Part shown: piece after piece, positions 8,277 through 17,297 of the stretch
Layout of the letters: each line of letters opens with the position of its first letter
Position numbering within the stretch: the stretch's first letter is position 1
From: an uncultured bacterium
Lineage (GTDB): Bacteria; Cyanobacteriota; Vampirovibrionia; Gastranaerophilales; Gastranaerophilaceae
Length of the DNA stretch: 64,000 nucleotides
Assembly: GCA_902489575.1 (NCBI GenBank)
Contig: CABUAQ010000001.1
Location: 1 to 64,000, forward strand
Reading direction: 5' to 3'
Made by a program: the position numbers and the translations under genes
Notes under the pieces: model-generated
Told to the model about the DNA's origin: nothing
The model's input: only the letters and a program-made list of their open reading frames with translations
The model's database searches: none

Positions 8277-8552
8277 CTAAGGGCAAAGGTTTTCCCAATC
8301 CGGCTCTTCGGATTCATCGCCAGGTTCTACGATATGCTCCCCGTATTCAAGCATTACCTGCAGGGATAATTTCAACTGCTGCTTATAATTTTCTCTAGCC
8401 CGCGCAAGAGTCTTGGCACAGAAAGTAAAACTCGGAATTTCTTTTATTTCAATATAATAATAAGGATTTCCGTCAAAATCCAAATCCTGACCTTCTATAA
8501 GGGTCCAATTTAAATTTAAATAATAATCTAAGTCTTTTTCTTTTGGTTCCAT
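8277..8552 (-). CDS. HicB-like small protein without a HicA partner
   Basis: 91 aa, acidic. The pattern (N-L-N-W-T-L-I-E-G, Y-Y-I-E-I-K-E-I-P-S-F, A-R-A-R-E-N-Y-K-Q-Q-L, then E-x-G-E-H-I-V-E-P) follows the beta-beta-beta-alpha core of HicB antitoxin-type domains, in which a strand pair ends at P-x-x and is followed by an A-x-x-N-x-K-x-x-L helix. No hicA-like gene (short, with a catalytic His) is adjacent. No C-terminal DNA-binding domain is present. It sits at the end of the truB-led string, 11 bp after the GerMN gene. It may be an orphan antitoxin or a domesticated regulator. Confidence 0.55.
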   Translation of the reverse strand: MEPKEKDLDYYLNLNWTLIEGQDLDFDGNPYYYIEIKEIPSFTFCAKTLARARENYKQQLKLSLQVMLEYGEHIVEPGDESEEPDWENLCP

Positions 8553-8563
8553 ACTTACTAATA

Positions 8564-9169
8564 TTAATTATCTAAAGACGAGTTTGTCAACGGTTGAGAA
8601 AGCATAATCCCTTCTCCTCCGACAACATCTGCCCTTTGACCATCTATATACAAATAAACCGGTATTTTTGAATTCAAATTGACAGTTTTTATCAACTGAT
8701 AAAGTCTTTTATACAAACTCTCCGTACCGCCGCCCATTACAAAAGAAGAATTCAAATTAACAATAATCTTATCCGGCTGCTCTGTTATATTGATAACCTC
8801 AGAACTTGCCGGGACTTCCGTATATACACCTCTTTGTTTTTCTTCAGGTCTTGGACCGCGAATTAGAGAATTCACAGAATACTTAATTTTTGAACCGTCA
8901 ATATCTTTGTTATATTCACGCTTTACTGCTTTATAGACTTCTTCATTATGTTCATTTTTACCTATAAAGTAAACATTAACATATTCTTTCTCAACAGCCT
9001 CAACTTTTGGATCTTCTACAACTTCTTCCTGTACAGAACGTTCTGAAACTTTTACCTGGTCAGGAGTAATATCCGGCTTTGGCATAAACACCTGAAAAGC
9101 GATTATGCCAATTACCACGATCATACAAAAACCTATAAATAATAAAAGGACTTTCTGATTCTTATTCAT
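8564..9169 (-). CDS. GerMN-domain membrane-anchored protein
   Basis: 201 aa. Residues about 7-29 form one transmembrane segment after a short basic N terminus, so the rest is outside the inner membrane. Residues about 70-190 match the GerMN domain: V-N-V-Y-F then K-R-E-Y-N, L-I-R-G-P-R-P-E-E, E-V-x-x-x-S-E-V-I, I-V-N-L-N-S-S-F and a closing L-Y-I-D-G-Q. GerMN domains occur in spore germination/sporulation proteins and, without sporulation, in cyanobacteria, where the role is thought to concern the cell envelope. It follows the DUF2993 gene by 12 bp and is probably in the same transcript. Confidence 0.8.
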   Translation of the reverse strand: MNKNQKVLLLFIGFCMIVVIGIIAFQVFMPKPDITPDQVKVSERSVQEEVVEDPKVEAVEKEYVNVYFIGKNEHNEEVYKAVKREYNKDIDGSKIKYSVNSLIRGPRPEEKQRGVYTEVPASSEVINITEQPDKIIVNLNSSFVMGGGTESLYKRLYQLIKTVNLNSKIPVYLYIDGQRADVVGGEGIMLSQPLTNSSLDN

Positions 9170-9181
9170 TAAAAAATACCT

Positions 9182-10030
9182 TTAGTCTTTTTGAAGTATA
9201 ACAACCCCGTCAGTAACAATTACGTTATTTTGAATTTCAGCAGTTTTAACCATAACTCTGGCTTCTTTATCTGCATAAATATTAACAGAAAAATCTAACG
9301 GATTCAGGTAATTTAAAATAAAATCAATCTTCTTCAAATCAAGTTTTATTTTTCCGGAAACTATTTTAGTATTACTAAAGTCAATTTTACCATTTTTAAC
9401 ATTCAAATCTGCCTGAAGAACCATTTTTTGTTCATGTCTTAAAAATGGAACATTAAAGCCTACAATATAATAGAACTTGTTACTTTTAATGGCGACATTT
9501 GTAGAGGAAATTTGAAGACCTCCGCCATAAGATGCACCAATTTTATTTAACTCGCTAATAACTTTTTGATATCTGCCATGCTTCATTGTTTTGTTAATGG
9601 AATCCTGAGTCATTGTAATATTAAATGCCATCGGCATATCCTCAACAAACACGACACTGCTGCCTGATTTTTTAATGTAGTTAAAATCACACAGAGTTTT
9701 TAAATCTAATGATGTTAAATGAATATCATTTACAACAATGTCATTACCTTTAACATGAGCCGATTTAAAAATACCTCTGCCTAAATCAACAGGACTGTAA
9801 GAATCTATATCAACTTCTAAATCTTCTGAAGAGATAGTTTTAAGAATTTCTTTTTTTATTACAGATTCGACATATTTTTCATTTATAGAATTAACACCTG
9901 TAACCGCACTCATAAAAGTTACAAATTTATTATTTAAATTATACGGAGCAACACATTCGTACTCACATGCAGCCATAGCAGCATTATTCACGGCTAATAA
10001 CATTCCAAGTAATAAACAAATCTTTTTCAT
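9182..10030 (-). CDS. Secreted DUF2993/LmeA-like protein
   Basis: 282 aa with a signal peptide (residues 1-20, cleavage after A-M-A), then two nearby cysteines (C-E-Y-E-C). The body alternates strands with repeated patterns such as V-D-L-G-R-G-I-F-K-S-A-x-V-K-G-x-D-I-V-V-N-D-I, typical of DUF2993/LmeA proteins, which are lipid-binding envelope proteins of cyanobacteria and actinobacteria. The start codon overlaps the truB stop by 4 bp (ATGA), indicating translational coupling. Lipid binding is inferred from the family; the match is moderate. Confidence 0.65.
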   Translation of the reverse strand: MKKICLLLGMLLAVNNAAMAACEYECVAPYNLNNKFVTFMSAVTGVNSINEKYVESVIKKEILKTISSEDLEVDIDSYSPVDLGRGIFKSAHVKGNDIVVNDIHLTSLDLKTLCDFNYIKKSGSSVVFVEDMPMAFNITMTQDSINKTMKHGRYQKVISELNKIGASYGGGLQISSTNVAIKSNKFYYIVGFNVPFLRHEQKMVLQADLNVKNGKIDFSNTKIVSGKIKLDLKKIDFILNYLNPLDFSVNIYADKEARVMVKTAEIQNNVIVTDGVVILQKD

Positions 10031-10914
10031 AACACCTCTAATAATTTTTTGACCAAAATTTTATTTTGCTCTACCATACCTATAGCATATATTCTACCAC
10101 TATAAACTAAAAAAACAATATCTGAATTTTTAAAATTTTTACATTCAATCCCCATCCCATGCAAAACTCGTTCTCTTTCTACATCAGAAAGATAATGAAC
10201 AGGCAAATTCATAACAGATAAAGGGTTTATTAAACTTGCCCTAATATTTGAAATATCAGCAATCCTCTCCAGCCGGATTGAATCTTCCACCAAGAACTTC
10301 CCTGCCCTTGTGCGCTCAAGAGCAGTCAAATACCCGCCACATTGCAATTTTTGTCCCAGATCATAAGCAATTGAGCGGATATATGTACCTTTGGAGCATG
10401 CCACAGCCAGCTTTGCGCACTGCTGTTCAGAATCAAAATCTACCAATTTCAGCTTTGAAATAAAAACTTTACGCGGCACTATTTTAACATCTTCACCCTT
10501 TCTTGCATATTCGTACAATTTTTTACCATTTACTTTTATTGCAGAATATACAGGAGGAAGCTGCATAATTTCACCTCTGAAATTGTCAAGGATATTTTCG
10601 ACCTCATCCTGAGTAACTTTTTTATCAAAAGCTGCTGTAACTTCTCCATCCAGATCGTAAGTGTCTGTATTTTTTCCGAATTGAACCGTTGCAAGATACT
10701 CTTTATCATCCTCCAAATACTCAATAAGACGGGTTGCCTTACCAATACAAACAGGTAAAACTCCTGTTGCAAAAGGATCTAAAGTTCCTGTATGCCCTAT
10801 TTGTTTAACTTTAGTAACACGACGAAGCTTTGCAACAACGTCATGAGATGTTATTCCTTTAGGTTTATATATATTCAAAAATCCAAAGGGTAAACTTCCA
10901 GTATCTAAAACCAT
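10027..10914 (-). CDS. truB: tRNA pseudouridine-55 synthase
   Basis: 295 aa enzyme that converts U55 in the T-loop of tRNAs to pseudouridine. The N-terminal block N-I-Y-K-P-K-G-I-T-S-H-D-V-V and the catalytic motif G-H-T-G-T-L-D-P-F-A-T-G-V-L (active-site Asp) are intact, followed by Y-S-A-I-K-V-N-G-K-K-L-Y-E-Y-A-R and S-x-G-T-Y-I-R-S. Length is normal. It follows rbfA by 11 bp in the infB operon, a common bacterial order, and its stop overlaps the start of the DUF2993 gene. Confidence 0.97.
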   Translation of the reverse strand: MVLDTGSLPFGFLNIYKPKGITSHDVVAKLRRVTKVKQIGHTGTLDPFATGVLPVCIGKATRLIEYLEDDKEYLATVQFGKNTDTYDLDGEVTAAFDKKVTQDEVENILDNFRGEIMQLPPVYSAIKVNGKKLYEYARKGEDVKIVPRKVFISKLKLVDFDSEQQCAKLAVACSKGTYIRSIAYDLGQKLQCGGYLTALERTRAGKFLVEDSIRLERIADISNIRASLINPLSVMNLPVHYLSDVERERVLHGMGIECKNFKNSDIVFLVYSGRIYAIGMVEQNKILVKKLLEVL

Positions 10915-10925
10915 TTACCCTCCAG

Positions 10926-11270
10926 TTAAAGTTCACCTCTTGATATTTTATTTATCAATTCAGTTACCCTCGCACCTTCTTCAAGACCGTTTGAATAAAC
11001 AAATCTCAATTCCGGAGTTAAGCGTAATCTAAGCATTTTACCAACATGGTAGCGAATATTTGGAGTACTTTTTTCAATAACAGACTTTGTTTTTTCAATC
11101 TGTTCTTCTGAACCCAAAACACTATATATAACTTTTGCAAAAGAATTGTCATGTGCAACTTCTACATCAATAATCGAGACAACACCTTCTAACCCTCTAA
11201 TTTCTTTTCTCAAAATCTCAGAGATATCGCGCATCAACTCTTTTCTAACTCTTTCATTTCGTAATGTCAT
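10926..11270 (-). CDS. rbfA: 30S ribosome-binding factor A
   Basis: 114 aa, normal size. It binds the 30S subunit and assists 16S rRNA 5'-end maturation. Recognised by R-N-E-R-V-R-K-E-L, I-L-R-K-E-I-R, V-S-I-x-D-V-E-V-A-H-D, A-K-V-I-Y-S-V-L and the closing L-R-L-T-P-E-L-R-F-V-Y. A 91-bp gap separates it from the unidentified ORF upstream, so it may have its own promoter; truB follows closely. Confidence 0.95.
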   Translation of the reverse strand: MTLRNERVRKELMRDISEILRKEIRGLEGVVSIIDVEVAHDNSFAKVIYSVLGSEEQIEKTKSVIEKSTPNIRYHVGKMLRLRLTPELRFVYSNGLEEGARVTELINKISRGEL

Positions 11271-11361
11271 AAATTTCTCCTTAGTAAAAAAATTATAACA
11301 TAAAATATCTAAAACTCACCGCCCGATCGGCTTCTATTAAAGCCAATTAATATAAATAAAT

Positions 11362-11613
11362 TTAAACAGTTTTATCTACCCGCTCAAAAATTTTCTTATA
11401 CTCCGGATCAAGTTTTGGAAAAAGCTCAAAAAACATCTGTTTTAAGCTTTCAAACACTGAAACTTTTTTACTTTCTTTAATAATCAACTTATCCATAACA
11501 ACCTGCTTATCATTCCAACAATCAACAATAAGCTTATTCTTTGGAACTTTTGCTTGAAACGTAACAGTATTAACCTTTTGGCAGAATGGTTGAACAGAAG
11601 TTATCACACACAC
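11362..11613 (-). CDS. Unidentified small protein between infB and rbfA
   Basis: 83 aa with a GTG start at 11613 (or GTG at 11607, which has AGGGGG closer to the ideal distance). It starts 3 bp after the infB stop, so it is translated from the infB mRNA. The sequence has a beta-rich first half (N-T-V-T-F-Q-A-K-V-P) and a helical, basic second half (S-L-K-Q-M-F-F-E-L-F-P). Cysteines at 2, 10 and 32. I do not recognise a family. The tight spacing and absence of a larger ORF in another frame support it being real. Confidence 0.6.
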   Translation of the reverse strand: MCVITSVQPFCQKVNTVTFQAKVPKNKLIVDCWNDKQVVMDKLIIKESKKVSVFESLKQMFFELFPKLDPEYKKIFERVDKTV

Positions 11614-11616
11614 CCC

Positions 11617-14166
11617 CTACAAAGATTTACGTTCAACTTCTTCAGTTGTTGAAACCTCGATGATATCCCCTTCCTGAATATCATTGAATTTACTGAATGA
11701 AATACCACACTCAAAACCTTGTGCAACTTCTTTTACATCATCCTTGAAACGTTTTAACTGGTCAATTGCACCGCGGAATATTTCCTCACCGTTACGAACA
11801 AGAACGGCATCTTTTGAACGAACAATTTTACCTTCTAATACATAACAACCTGCAATTTTGTTTGTTTTACCAATTGTGAATACCTGACGAACTTCAGCTT
11901 TACCCAAAGCAACTTCTTTTACTTCAGGTTCAAGAAGTGATAACAATGTTTTTTCTACATCTTCCAACAATTGATAAATAATATCATATTTCTTGATTGT
12001 TACACCTTCTTTTTCAGCCGAAGCCATTGCATTTGAGTCTTCTTTTACTGTAAAGCCCAAAATCAAAGCATTAGACGCTGAAGCAAGCATTACATCGGCT
12101 TCTGATATATCACCAACTCCAACGTGAATAATTTTTGTAGTAATTTCTTTTGATTCAACCTGAGCAATCGCCTGGGCTACAGCCTCCGCAGAACCATGTG
12201 TATTTGCTTTGATAATCAGGTTTAATTGAGGAATAGCATCATCACCTGCAACAGCTTCTTTTCTAATATGAGCAGGAAGCATAGCCTCTAACCTCTTATC
12301 GCGTTCTTTTTCTTTGCGATCTGCAATAATGGCTTTCATTTCTTTTTCATTTTTTACTACTTCAAAGTAATCACCCGCCTGAGGAACCTCTGACAAACCT
12401 AAAATTTCAACCGGAGTAGATGGTTCTGCTTTTTGAATTCTCTCACCGCTATCTGATAACAATGCACGAATTCTGCCGCAAGCTGTACCGACAACAATAC
12501 AATTACCTGCACGAAGTGTACCGTTTTGAACCAATAACGTTGCAACAGGACCTTTACCTTTATCTAAATTTGCCTCAATAACAACACCTGAAGCTTCGGC
12601 TTTAGGATTGGCTTTTAAATCCTGAACATCAGCAACAAGCAGGATGTATTCCAACAACTCATCGATACCTGTACCTTGCAAAGCTGAAACTCTGACAGTA
12701 ATAGTATCACCGCCCCAGTCTTCCGGAACAAGCCCGTGTTCTGTTAATTGTTGTAATACTTTATCCGGATTTGCTCCCGGTTTATCAATCTTATTAACCG
12801 CAACAATAATAGGGATATCTGCGGCCTTTGCATGGTTAATTGCTTCAATTGTTTGAGGCATAATACCATCATCTGCAGCTACAACAAGAATCGCAATATC
12901 TGTAGCTTTAGCACCACGTGCTCTCATTTCGGTAAATGCTTCGTGCCCGGGAGTGTCCAGAAATACAATTTTCTTATCGTTATTATCTCCTAAATAAACA
13001 GTATAAGCCCCGATAGACTGGGTTATACCACCAACTTCCGTTGATACAATCTTGTGTTTTGACGCTCTTATACTATCAAGCAATGTAGTTTTACCGTGGT
13101 CTACGTGACCCATAATACTAATGACAGGAGCACGTTTTTTCAATAACTTTTTATCTACTTCTGTTAAAGCTTTTGCTTTTTCTTCTTTTTCAAGCTCTTG
13201 TTCAATATAAGCATCCAAATCTTCATCAAGAACTTCTAAACCATATTCAGCACAAACTTTCTTTATTACATCAACGTCAATAAGCTGGTTAACCGTAGCC
13301 ATAACTCCATTTAACATAAGGAATTTAACAATTTCGGCAGGAGTTTTTTTAATTTTTTCCGATAATTCAGAAATTGTCATAGCCTGATTAACAACAATTT
13401 GTGTAACTTCTTCAACGGCTTCAACTTTTTGAACCTTTTTCTTATGGTGCTGAGCAGCAGCTTTTTCTAAAGAAATCCTTTCCTGTTCTTCTTTTTTAGA
13501 AAATTCTTTATCTTTCTTTTTACCATCTGTTCTGCGTTTGGAATTTGAAGCCGCAGCACCTTTATTATCGTATATTTCCTGAGGTATTATACGACGCTGC
13601 AGAGGCTTTTTAGCACCATAATCGCCCTCAGTTACAGGCCTTTCTGATTTGGAGAACTTACGTTCTGCGCCCTGTCCTTTTTCTCCGCGCGGCTGAAATT
13701 TTCTATCCTCCCCTTGAGGATTTTTACCAAAAGGTTTTCTTGCCGGACGTTCAGATTTTTCAGAACTATCAGCAGGTTGTACAGCTTTTTTAGGAGCACG
13801 TCTTACAATTTCTAAACGGCTAACCGGTTTTACAACCTCAACTTTTGGACGTTCAATCTTCTCTATTTTTACCGGGGATTCAACATCAACAGTTTTGGAT
13901 GAATTCTTTGGCTCAGCTTCTTCTTCATTTCTTATTTCAGCATCAGAAGGTTTTGCTTTTTTTACAACAAAAGCTTTGGGTTTTGCAGCTTTTTTTACTC
14001 CGCCGTTTGCAATAAACTCTTTTAAGCGGTTAATCTGATCAATAGTAACAGTACTTGAATGAGTTTTACCTGTTATCCCCATCTGGGCAAACTTTTCAAC
14101 AACTTCTTTACTTTGAAGCCCAAGTTCTTTTGCTAATTCACTTATTCTAATTGTTTCGTAACTCAT
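11617..14166 (-). CDS. infB: Translation initiation factor IF-2
   Basis: 849 aa GTPase that delivers initiator fMet-tRNA to the 30S subunit and promotes subunit joining. Two IF2_N domains (residues about 1-52 and 257-310) flank a long charged Lys/Arg/Glu-rich linker. The G domain starts near residue 347: G-H-V-D-H-G-K-T (353-360), G-G-I-T-Q (switch I), D-T-P-G-H, N-K-I-D, then domains II, III (N-T-x-G-S-x-E-A) and the C-terminal C1/C2 region. Its start overlaps ylxR by 20 bp. Confidence 0.98.
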   Translation of the reverse strand: MSYETIRISELAKELGLQSKEVVEKFAQMGITGKTHSSTVTIDQINRLKEFIANGGVKKAAKPKAFVVKKAKPSDAEIRNEEEAEPKNSSKTVDVESPVKIEKIERPKVEVVKPVSRLEIVRRAPKKAVQPADSSEKSERPARKPFGKNPQGEDRKFQPRGEKGQGAERKFSKSERPVTEGDYGAKKPLQRRIIPQEIYDNKGAAASNSKRRTDGKKKDKEFSKKEEQERISLEKAAAQHHKKKVQKVEAVEEVTQIVVNQAMTISELSEKIKKTPAEIVKFLMLNGVMATVNQLIDVDVIKKVCAEYGLEVLDEDLDAYIEQELEKEEKAKALTEVDKKLLKKRAPVISIMGHVDHGKTTLLDSIRASKHKIVSTEVGGITQSIGAYTVYLGDNNDKKIVFLDTPGHEAFTEMRARGAKATDIAILVVAADDGIMPQTIEAINHAKAADIPIIVAVNKIDKPGANPDKVLQQLTEHGLVPEDWGGDTITVRVSALQGTGIDELLEYILLVADVQDLKANPKAEASGVVIEANLDKGKGPVATLLVQNGTLRAGNCIVVGTACGRIRALLSDSGERIQKAEPSTPVEILGLSEVPQAGDYFEVVKNEKEMKAIIADRKEKERDKRLEAMLPAHIRKEAVAGDDAIPQLNLIIKANTHGSAEAVAQAIAQVESKEITTKIIHVGVGDISEADVMLASASNALILGFTVKEDSNAMASAEKEGVTIKKYDIIYQLLEDVEKTLLSLLEPEVKEVALGKAEVRQVFTIGKTNKIAGCYVLEGKIVRSKDAVLVRNGEEIFRGAIDQLKRFKDDVKEVAQGFECGISFSKFNDIQEGDIIEVSTTEEVERKSL

Positions 14167-14404
14167 CTAATAACTGTCCTTTCAATTCGCTTTGTATAGA
14201 GGTTTTTAAATACTTTGCCAGCTTATTCTTTTTAAAAGCTGTTTCTATACAAGATTTATTATAGCAAAGATATGCAGATCTGCCAAATATATCGGAATTC
14301 GGATTTATAATGACTTTTGAGCTCTTGCTGTCAGCCGTAATTTTTATCAATTCCTGCCTGTCTTTCACCTGCCAACAACTAACACAACGTCTTTCTGCCA
14401 CCAA
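14147..14404 (-). CDS. ylxR: YlxR-family nucleic-acid-binding protein (DUF448)
   Basis: 85 aa. R-R-C-V-S-C (residues 5-10), a short beta core, then G-R-S-A-Y-L-C and C-x-x-x-A-F-K-K-N-K-L are the family marks. YlxR proteins normally lie between nusA and infB and are thought to bind RNA or act on RNase P/transcription; here nusA and rimP are absent and prfA precedes instead. It overlaps infB by 20 bp, so the two are translationally coupled, and starts 10 bp after prfA. Confidence 0.9.
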   Translation of the reverse strand: MVAERRCVSCWQVKDRQELIKITADSKSSKVIINPNSDIFGRSAYLCYNKSCIETAFKKNKLAKYLKTSIQSELKGQLLDELRNN

Positions 14405-14414
14405 TATTTGCCCC

Positions 14415-15488
14415 TTAGCCTACCTGTGCTAATTTTTCCAGTTTCAACTTCTGGTCATACTCAACCAGCAAGTCAATAAGTTCATCCAACTCACCATCAA
14501 TAACAGTCCAAACATTAAGATTATGATTTAACCTGTGATCAGTTAGACGACCTTGAGGAAAATTATAAGTCCTAATACGTTCTGATCTGTCACCTGAACC
14601 GACTTGAGAACGTCTTAAATCAGTTATTTCTTTAGTTTGCTTTTGAACTTCCATATCATAAAGTTTTGCCTTAAGAATTTCTAAAGCCCGCTCTTTGTTT
14701 TGAAGTTGAGAACGTTCTTCAGTACAGAAAATCATAATTCCTGTAGGTTTGTGGAATACCCTTGCAGCAGTTTCAACTTTATTAACATTTTGACCGCCGG
14801 CACCGCCAGATCTTGCTGTTGTTATTTCAACATCATTCATATTAAGGTTAACCTCAACATCATCAACCTGAGGCATAACAGCAACTGTTGCAGTTGATGT
14901 ATGAACCCTGCCCTGTGATTCAGTTGCAGGAACCCTTTGAACTCTGTGAACACCGGATTCATATTTCAAGCGAGAGTATATACTGTCACCCTTCATTGAA
15001 ATAATTACTTCAGAAACACCGCCTGCTTCACAATCAGTTTTACTCAAGATTTGAGTCTGCCAGCCCATTTTATCAGCGTAACGCAAATACATACGCATCA
15101 AATCTCCAGCAAAAATATTTGCTTCATCCCCACCGGCACCGCCACGGATTTCAAGCATGATATCTTTATCATCCATCGGATCCCGAGGCAGAAGGAGGAC
15201 TTTCATTCTTTCTTCAAAACCCGGGAGTTTTGCTTCATTTTCCTCCATTTCTGCCTTCAAAAACTTGCGCATCTCTTCATCTTTTTCTTCATGAAGCATT
15301 TGCTTTGCATCTTCTATAGCCTCTGTTGTTTCTTTCCATTCATAATAAAGATTAACGGTTTCTTCCATTGATTTACGCTGTTTTGACAAATCTCTGAAAC
15401 GATTATAATCTTGAATCACAGCAGGATCTGAAAGAGTTTCGCCAAGCTCTTTATATTTCTTTTCTATTTGTAAAATTTTATCTAACAT
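14415..15488 (-). CDS. prfA: Peptide chain release factor 1
   Basis: 357 aa from the ATG at 15488, which gives the usual RF1 start [12 protein letters not shown]; longer in-frame starts (ATG 15497, TTG 15539) would add residues not seen in the family. It reads UAA and UAG: the codon-recognition tripeptide P-A-T is in [14 protein letters not shown], and the catalytic GGQ is in [13 protein letters not shown]2 would have SPF instead of PAT. It is the first gene of the leftward translation operon, an unusual position upstream of ylxR-infB. Confidence 0.96.
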   Translation of the reverse strand: MLDKILQIEKKYKELGETLSDPAVIQDYNRFRDLSKQRKSMEETVNLYYEWKETTEAIEDAKQMLHEEKDEEMRKFLKAEMEENEAKLPGFEERMKVLLLPRDPMDDKDIMLEIRGGAGGDEANIFAGDLMRMYLRYADKMGWQTQILSKTDCEAGGVSEVIISMKGDSIYSRLKYESGVHRVQRVPATESQGRVHTSTATVAVMPQVDDVEVNLNMNDVEITTARSGGAGGQNVNKVETAARVFHKPTGIMIFCTEERSQLQNKERALEILKAKLYDMEVQKQTKEITDLRRSQVGSGDRSERIRTYNFPQGRLTDHRLNHNLNVWTVIDGELDELIDLLVEYDQKLKLEKLAQVG

Positions 15489-15567
15489 ATCTTTCATACC
15501 TGCATAATAACAGGAACATGAAAATTTTACAAACTTCAACAGCTATAATGATTATTATATAGTCAAA

Positions 15568-16358
15568 TTATCTATATAAAGAGTCCCAATAACCTTTTGT
15601 CTGATCATCCGGATTTTTATCTTTCTTTGCCCAATCATAACAACCTCGTCCATTATATCGAGATTCGTCTTTATTGTTACAAAGGTTGTTCCAACCACCT
15701 GTGGTATAAATAAATAAATCATATCCATATCTGTCTGGACCATTGTGTGGCCCGTTTGTATCAAAAGTAAACGTTATACCATCGTAAACACCATGATAAA
15801 AGTAGGTTATAGAAGTAACAGAAGCTCCACTTTGTAATAAATACATCCTGGGCTTATCAACTGTTCTATATTCCATTCCATATACATTTGCATAAGGTAA
15901 TACTCTTTTAGTGCCTTTGAAATTTGTTACAAACTTTCTCTTCTTCATCTTATTATACAAATAATCCCAAGTAAGCGGAGTCGCACCTGCAAACTGACTT
16001 GCCCAAACGGAATTCACAACACTAAAATATTCTTTATTTTTATCCCAAGGCTCATTTCGTCTTGCATTAAAATCTGCAAAACTATCAACTGAGAATTCTT
16101 CAGATGTCATTTTCATGGCTTGCTGCAATACCGCGTCCATTTTAGTAAAAGCAATCTTCAATGATTTTCGTTGATAATTATGATACATAATTGGAATAAT
16201 TATAGCTGCGACAACACCGATAATTCCCAAAGTGATCAAGGTCTCAGCAAGGGTAAACGCCTGTTTCTTCTTTTTAAACCCGTAAAAAACATTTACGAAT
16301 AAACTCTTTAAAAGGCTACCCCCCCCCCGAAATTAAAGCTATGACTGTGTTTTAACAT
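15568..16358 (-). CDS. Pseudopilin-like protein (copy 3), out of frame at a poly-G tract
   Basis: The pilin body (16239-15568) shows A-F-T-L-A-E-T-L-I-T-L-G-I-I-G, a hydrophobic helix and D-T-N-G-x-x-x-G-P-D-x-x-G-x-D-x-F. Its frame is open upstream to a run of ten G. Across the run lie AGGAGG and the ATG at 16358, followed by exactly ten codons (M-L-K-H-S-H-S-F-N-F). With ten G the product stops after 16 residues; with eleven G it continues G-S-L-L-K ... into the pilin, giving about 263 aa with a 34-residue leader. The layout matches copy 2 (6859-7655). It begins 18 bp after the yihY stop and may share its transcript. Confidence 0.7.
16319..16328 (-). repeat. Poly-G tract (10 G on the minus strand) inside the second pseudopilin leader
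   Basis: Ten C on the + strand. Same position (right after codon 10), same length and same flanking codons (F before; G-T-A-[A/G]-C-C-T after) as the tract at 7616-7625. One additional G restores the frame. Confidence 0.85.
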
Positions 16359-16376
16359 TTTACATTTCCTCCTTTA

Positions 16377-17297
16377 TTAGTATAATTTATGCCTGCTTTG
16401 CAAACGCAATTGAGCAATTTCTTCTCTTATTTCATCAGACTTATTTGCCAGCCTGTTATACACCTGCGAATTTATTTCCCCTCCAATTAACAGTAAAATT
16501 GATGTATAATACAACCAGATCATTAAAATAAAAAATGCACCGATTGTTCCATATACCAGGTTGTAAGTACTCAAATTATTAACATAAATGGAAAACCCCC
16601 ACGAACCAACTAACCATAAAGTTGTAAAAAACACCGTTCCCGGCAGCGCGCTTTTTCGCTTAAAAGCCTCATTTCCCCGCAAATCCGGCAAAATATAATA
16701 ACTTAAAAATGCCATCACATACAACGCTAAAAACGCGACCGGCCAGCGAAGTGTCAAAATAGTTATCGCAACCCCCTTTGACATATTAAAATGTGCAACC
16801 AAAAACATTACAATAACTTTACCAAAAATAATAATGTTAATAGTCAAAAATAATACTAAAATATTTACAAAAACCATTAGAAAAGAAAGAATCCTTGTGT
16901 AAAGAAAACTTCTGGTTTCTTCAACTTTATAGGCTCTGTTCAAACCCTTCAATACAACTGCAACTCCATTTGTTGAAAGCACAAGAGTCGTAATAATACC
17001 AATAATCGCTAATAATTGGCCGTGATCAAATATCATAGTTTCAGCAAGGACTGATTTCAGCAAATTCATAGCCTGTGTCGGCATAATATTTGATAAAACC
17101 CTCAAAATTGAATCAAGGTAAGATTTATTACCCATCCAGCCAAATACCGCCATCAAAAACAACATAAACGGGAAAATCCCTACAACAAGCATAAAACCCA
17201 TTTCAGCAGCCATTCCATAAAAATCATTTTTAATAATTGATTTGATAAGCTTCACAAGTGCTCTTATATATTTGTTTTTGATAAGTTTCTTTAACAT
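16377..17297 (-). CDS. yihY: YihY/BrkB-family inner-membrane protein
   Basis: 306 aa with about six transmembrane segments and the family patterns A-A-E-M-G-F-M, L-F-L-M-A-V-F-G, L-S-T-N-G-V-A-V-V-L-K-G-L-N-R-A-Y and Y-x-x-Y-x-x-x-L-S-T-Y-N-x-V-Y-G-T-I-G-A-F-F-I-L-M-I-W-L-Y. The family was once called ribonuclease BN by mistake; its transport or envelope role is not settled. It overlaps nrnA by 7 bp, so both are translated from one mRNA. Confidence 0.9.
   Translation of the reverse strand: MLKKLIKNKYIRALVKLIKSIIKNDFYGMAAEMGFMLVVGIFPFMLFLMAVFGWMGNKSYLDSILRVLSNIMPTQAMNLLKSVLAETMIFDHGQLLAIIGIITTLVLSTNGVAVVLKGLNRAYKVEETRSFLYTRILSFLMVFVNILVLFLTINIIIFGKVIVMFLVAHFNMSKGVAITILTLRWPVAFLALYVMAFLSYYILPDLRGNEAFKRKSALPGTVFFTTLWLVGSWGFSIYVNNLSTYNLVYGTIGAFFILMIWLYYTSILLLIGGEINSQVYNRLANKSDEIREEIAQLRLQSRHKLY

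Noticed and set aside
10248..10772. ORFs overlapping truB
   Set aside because: Shadows of a well-conserved gene; no start signals or recognisable motifs.
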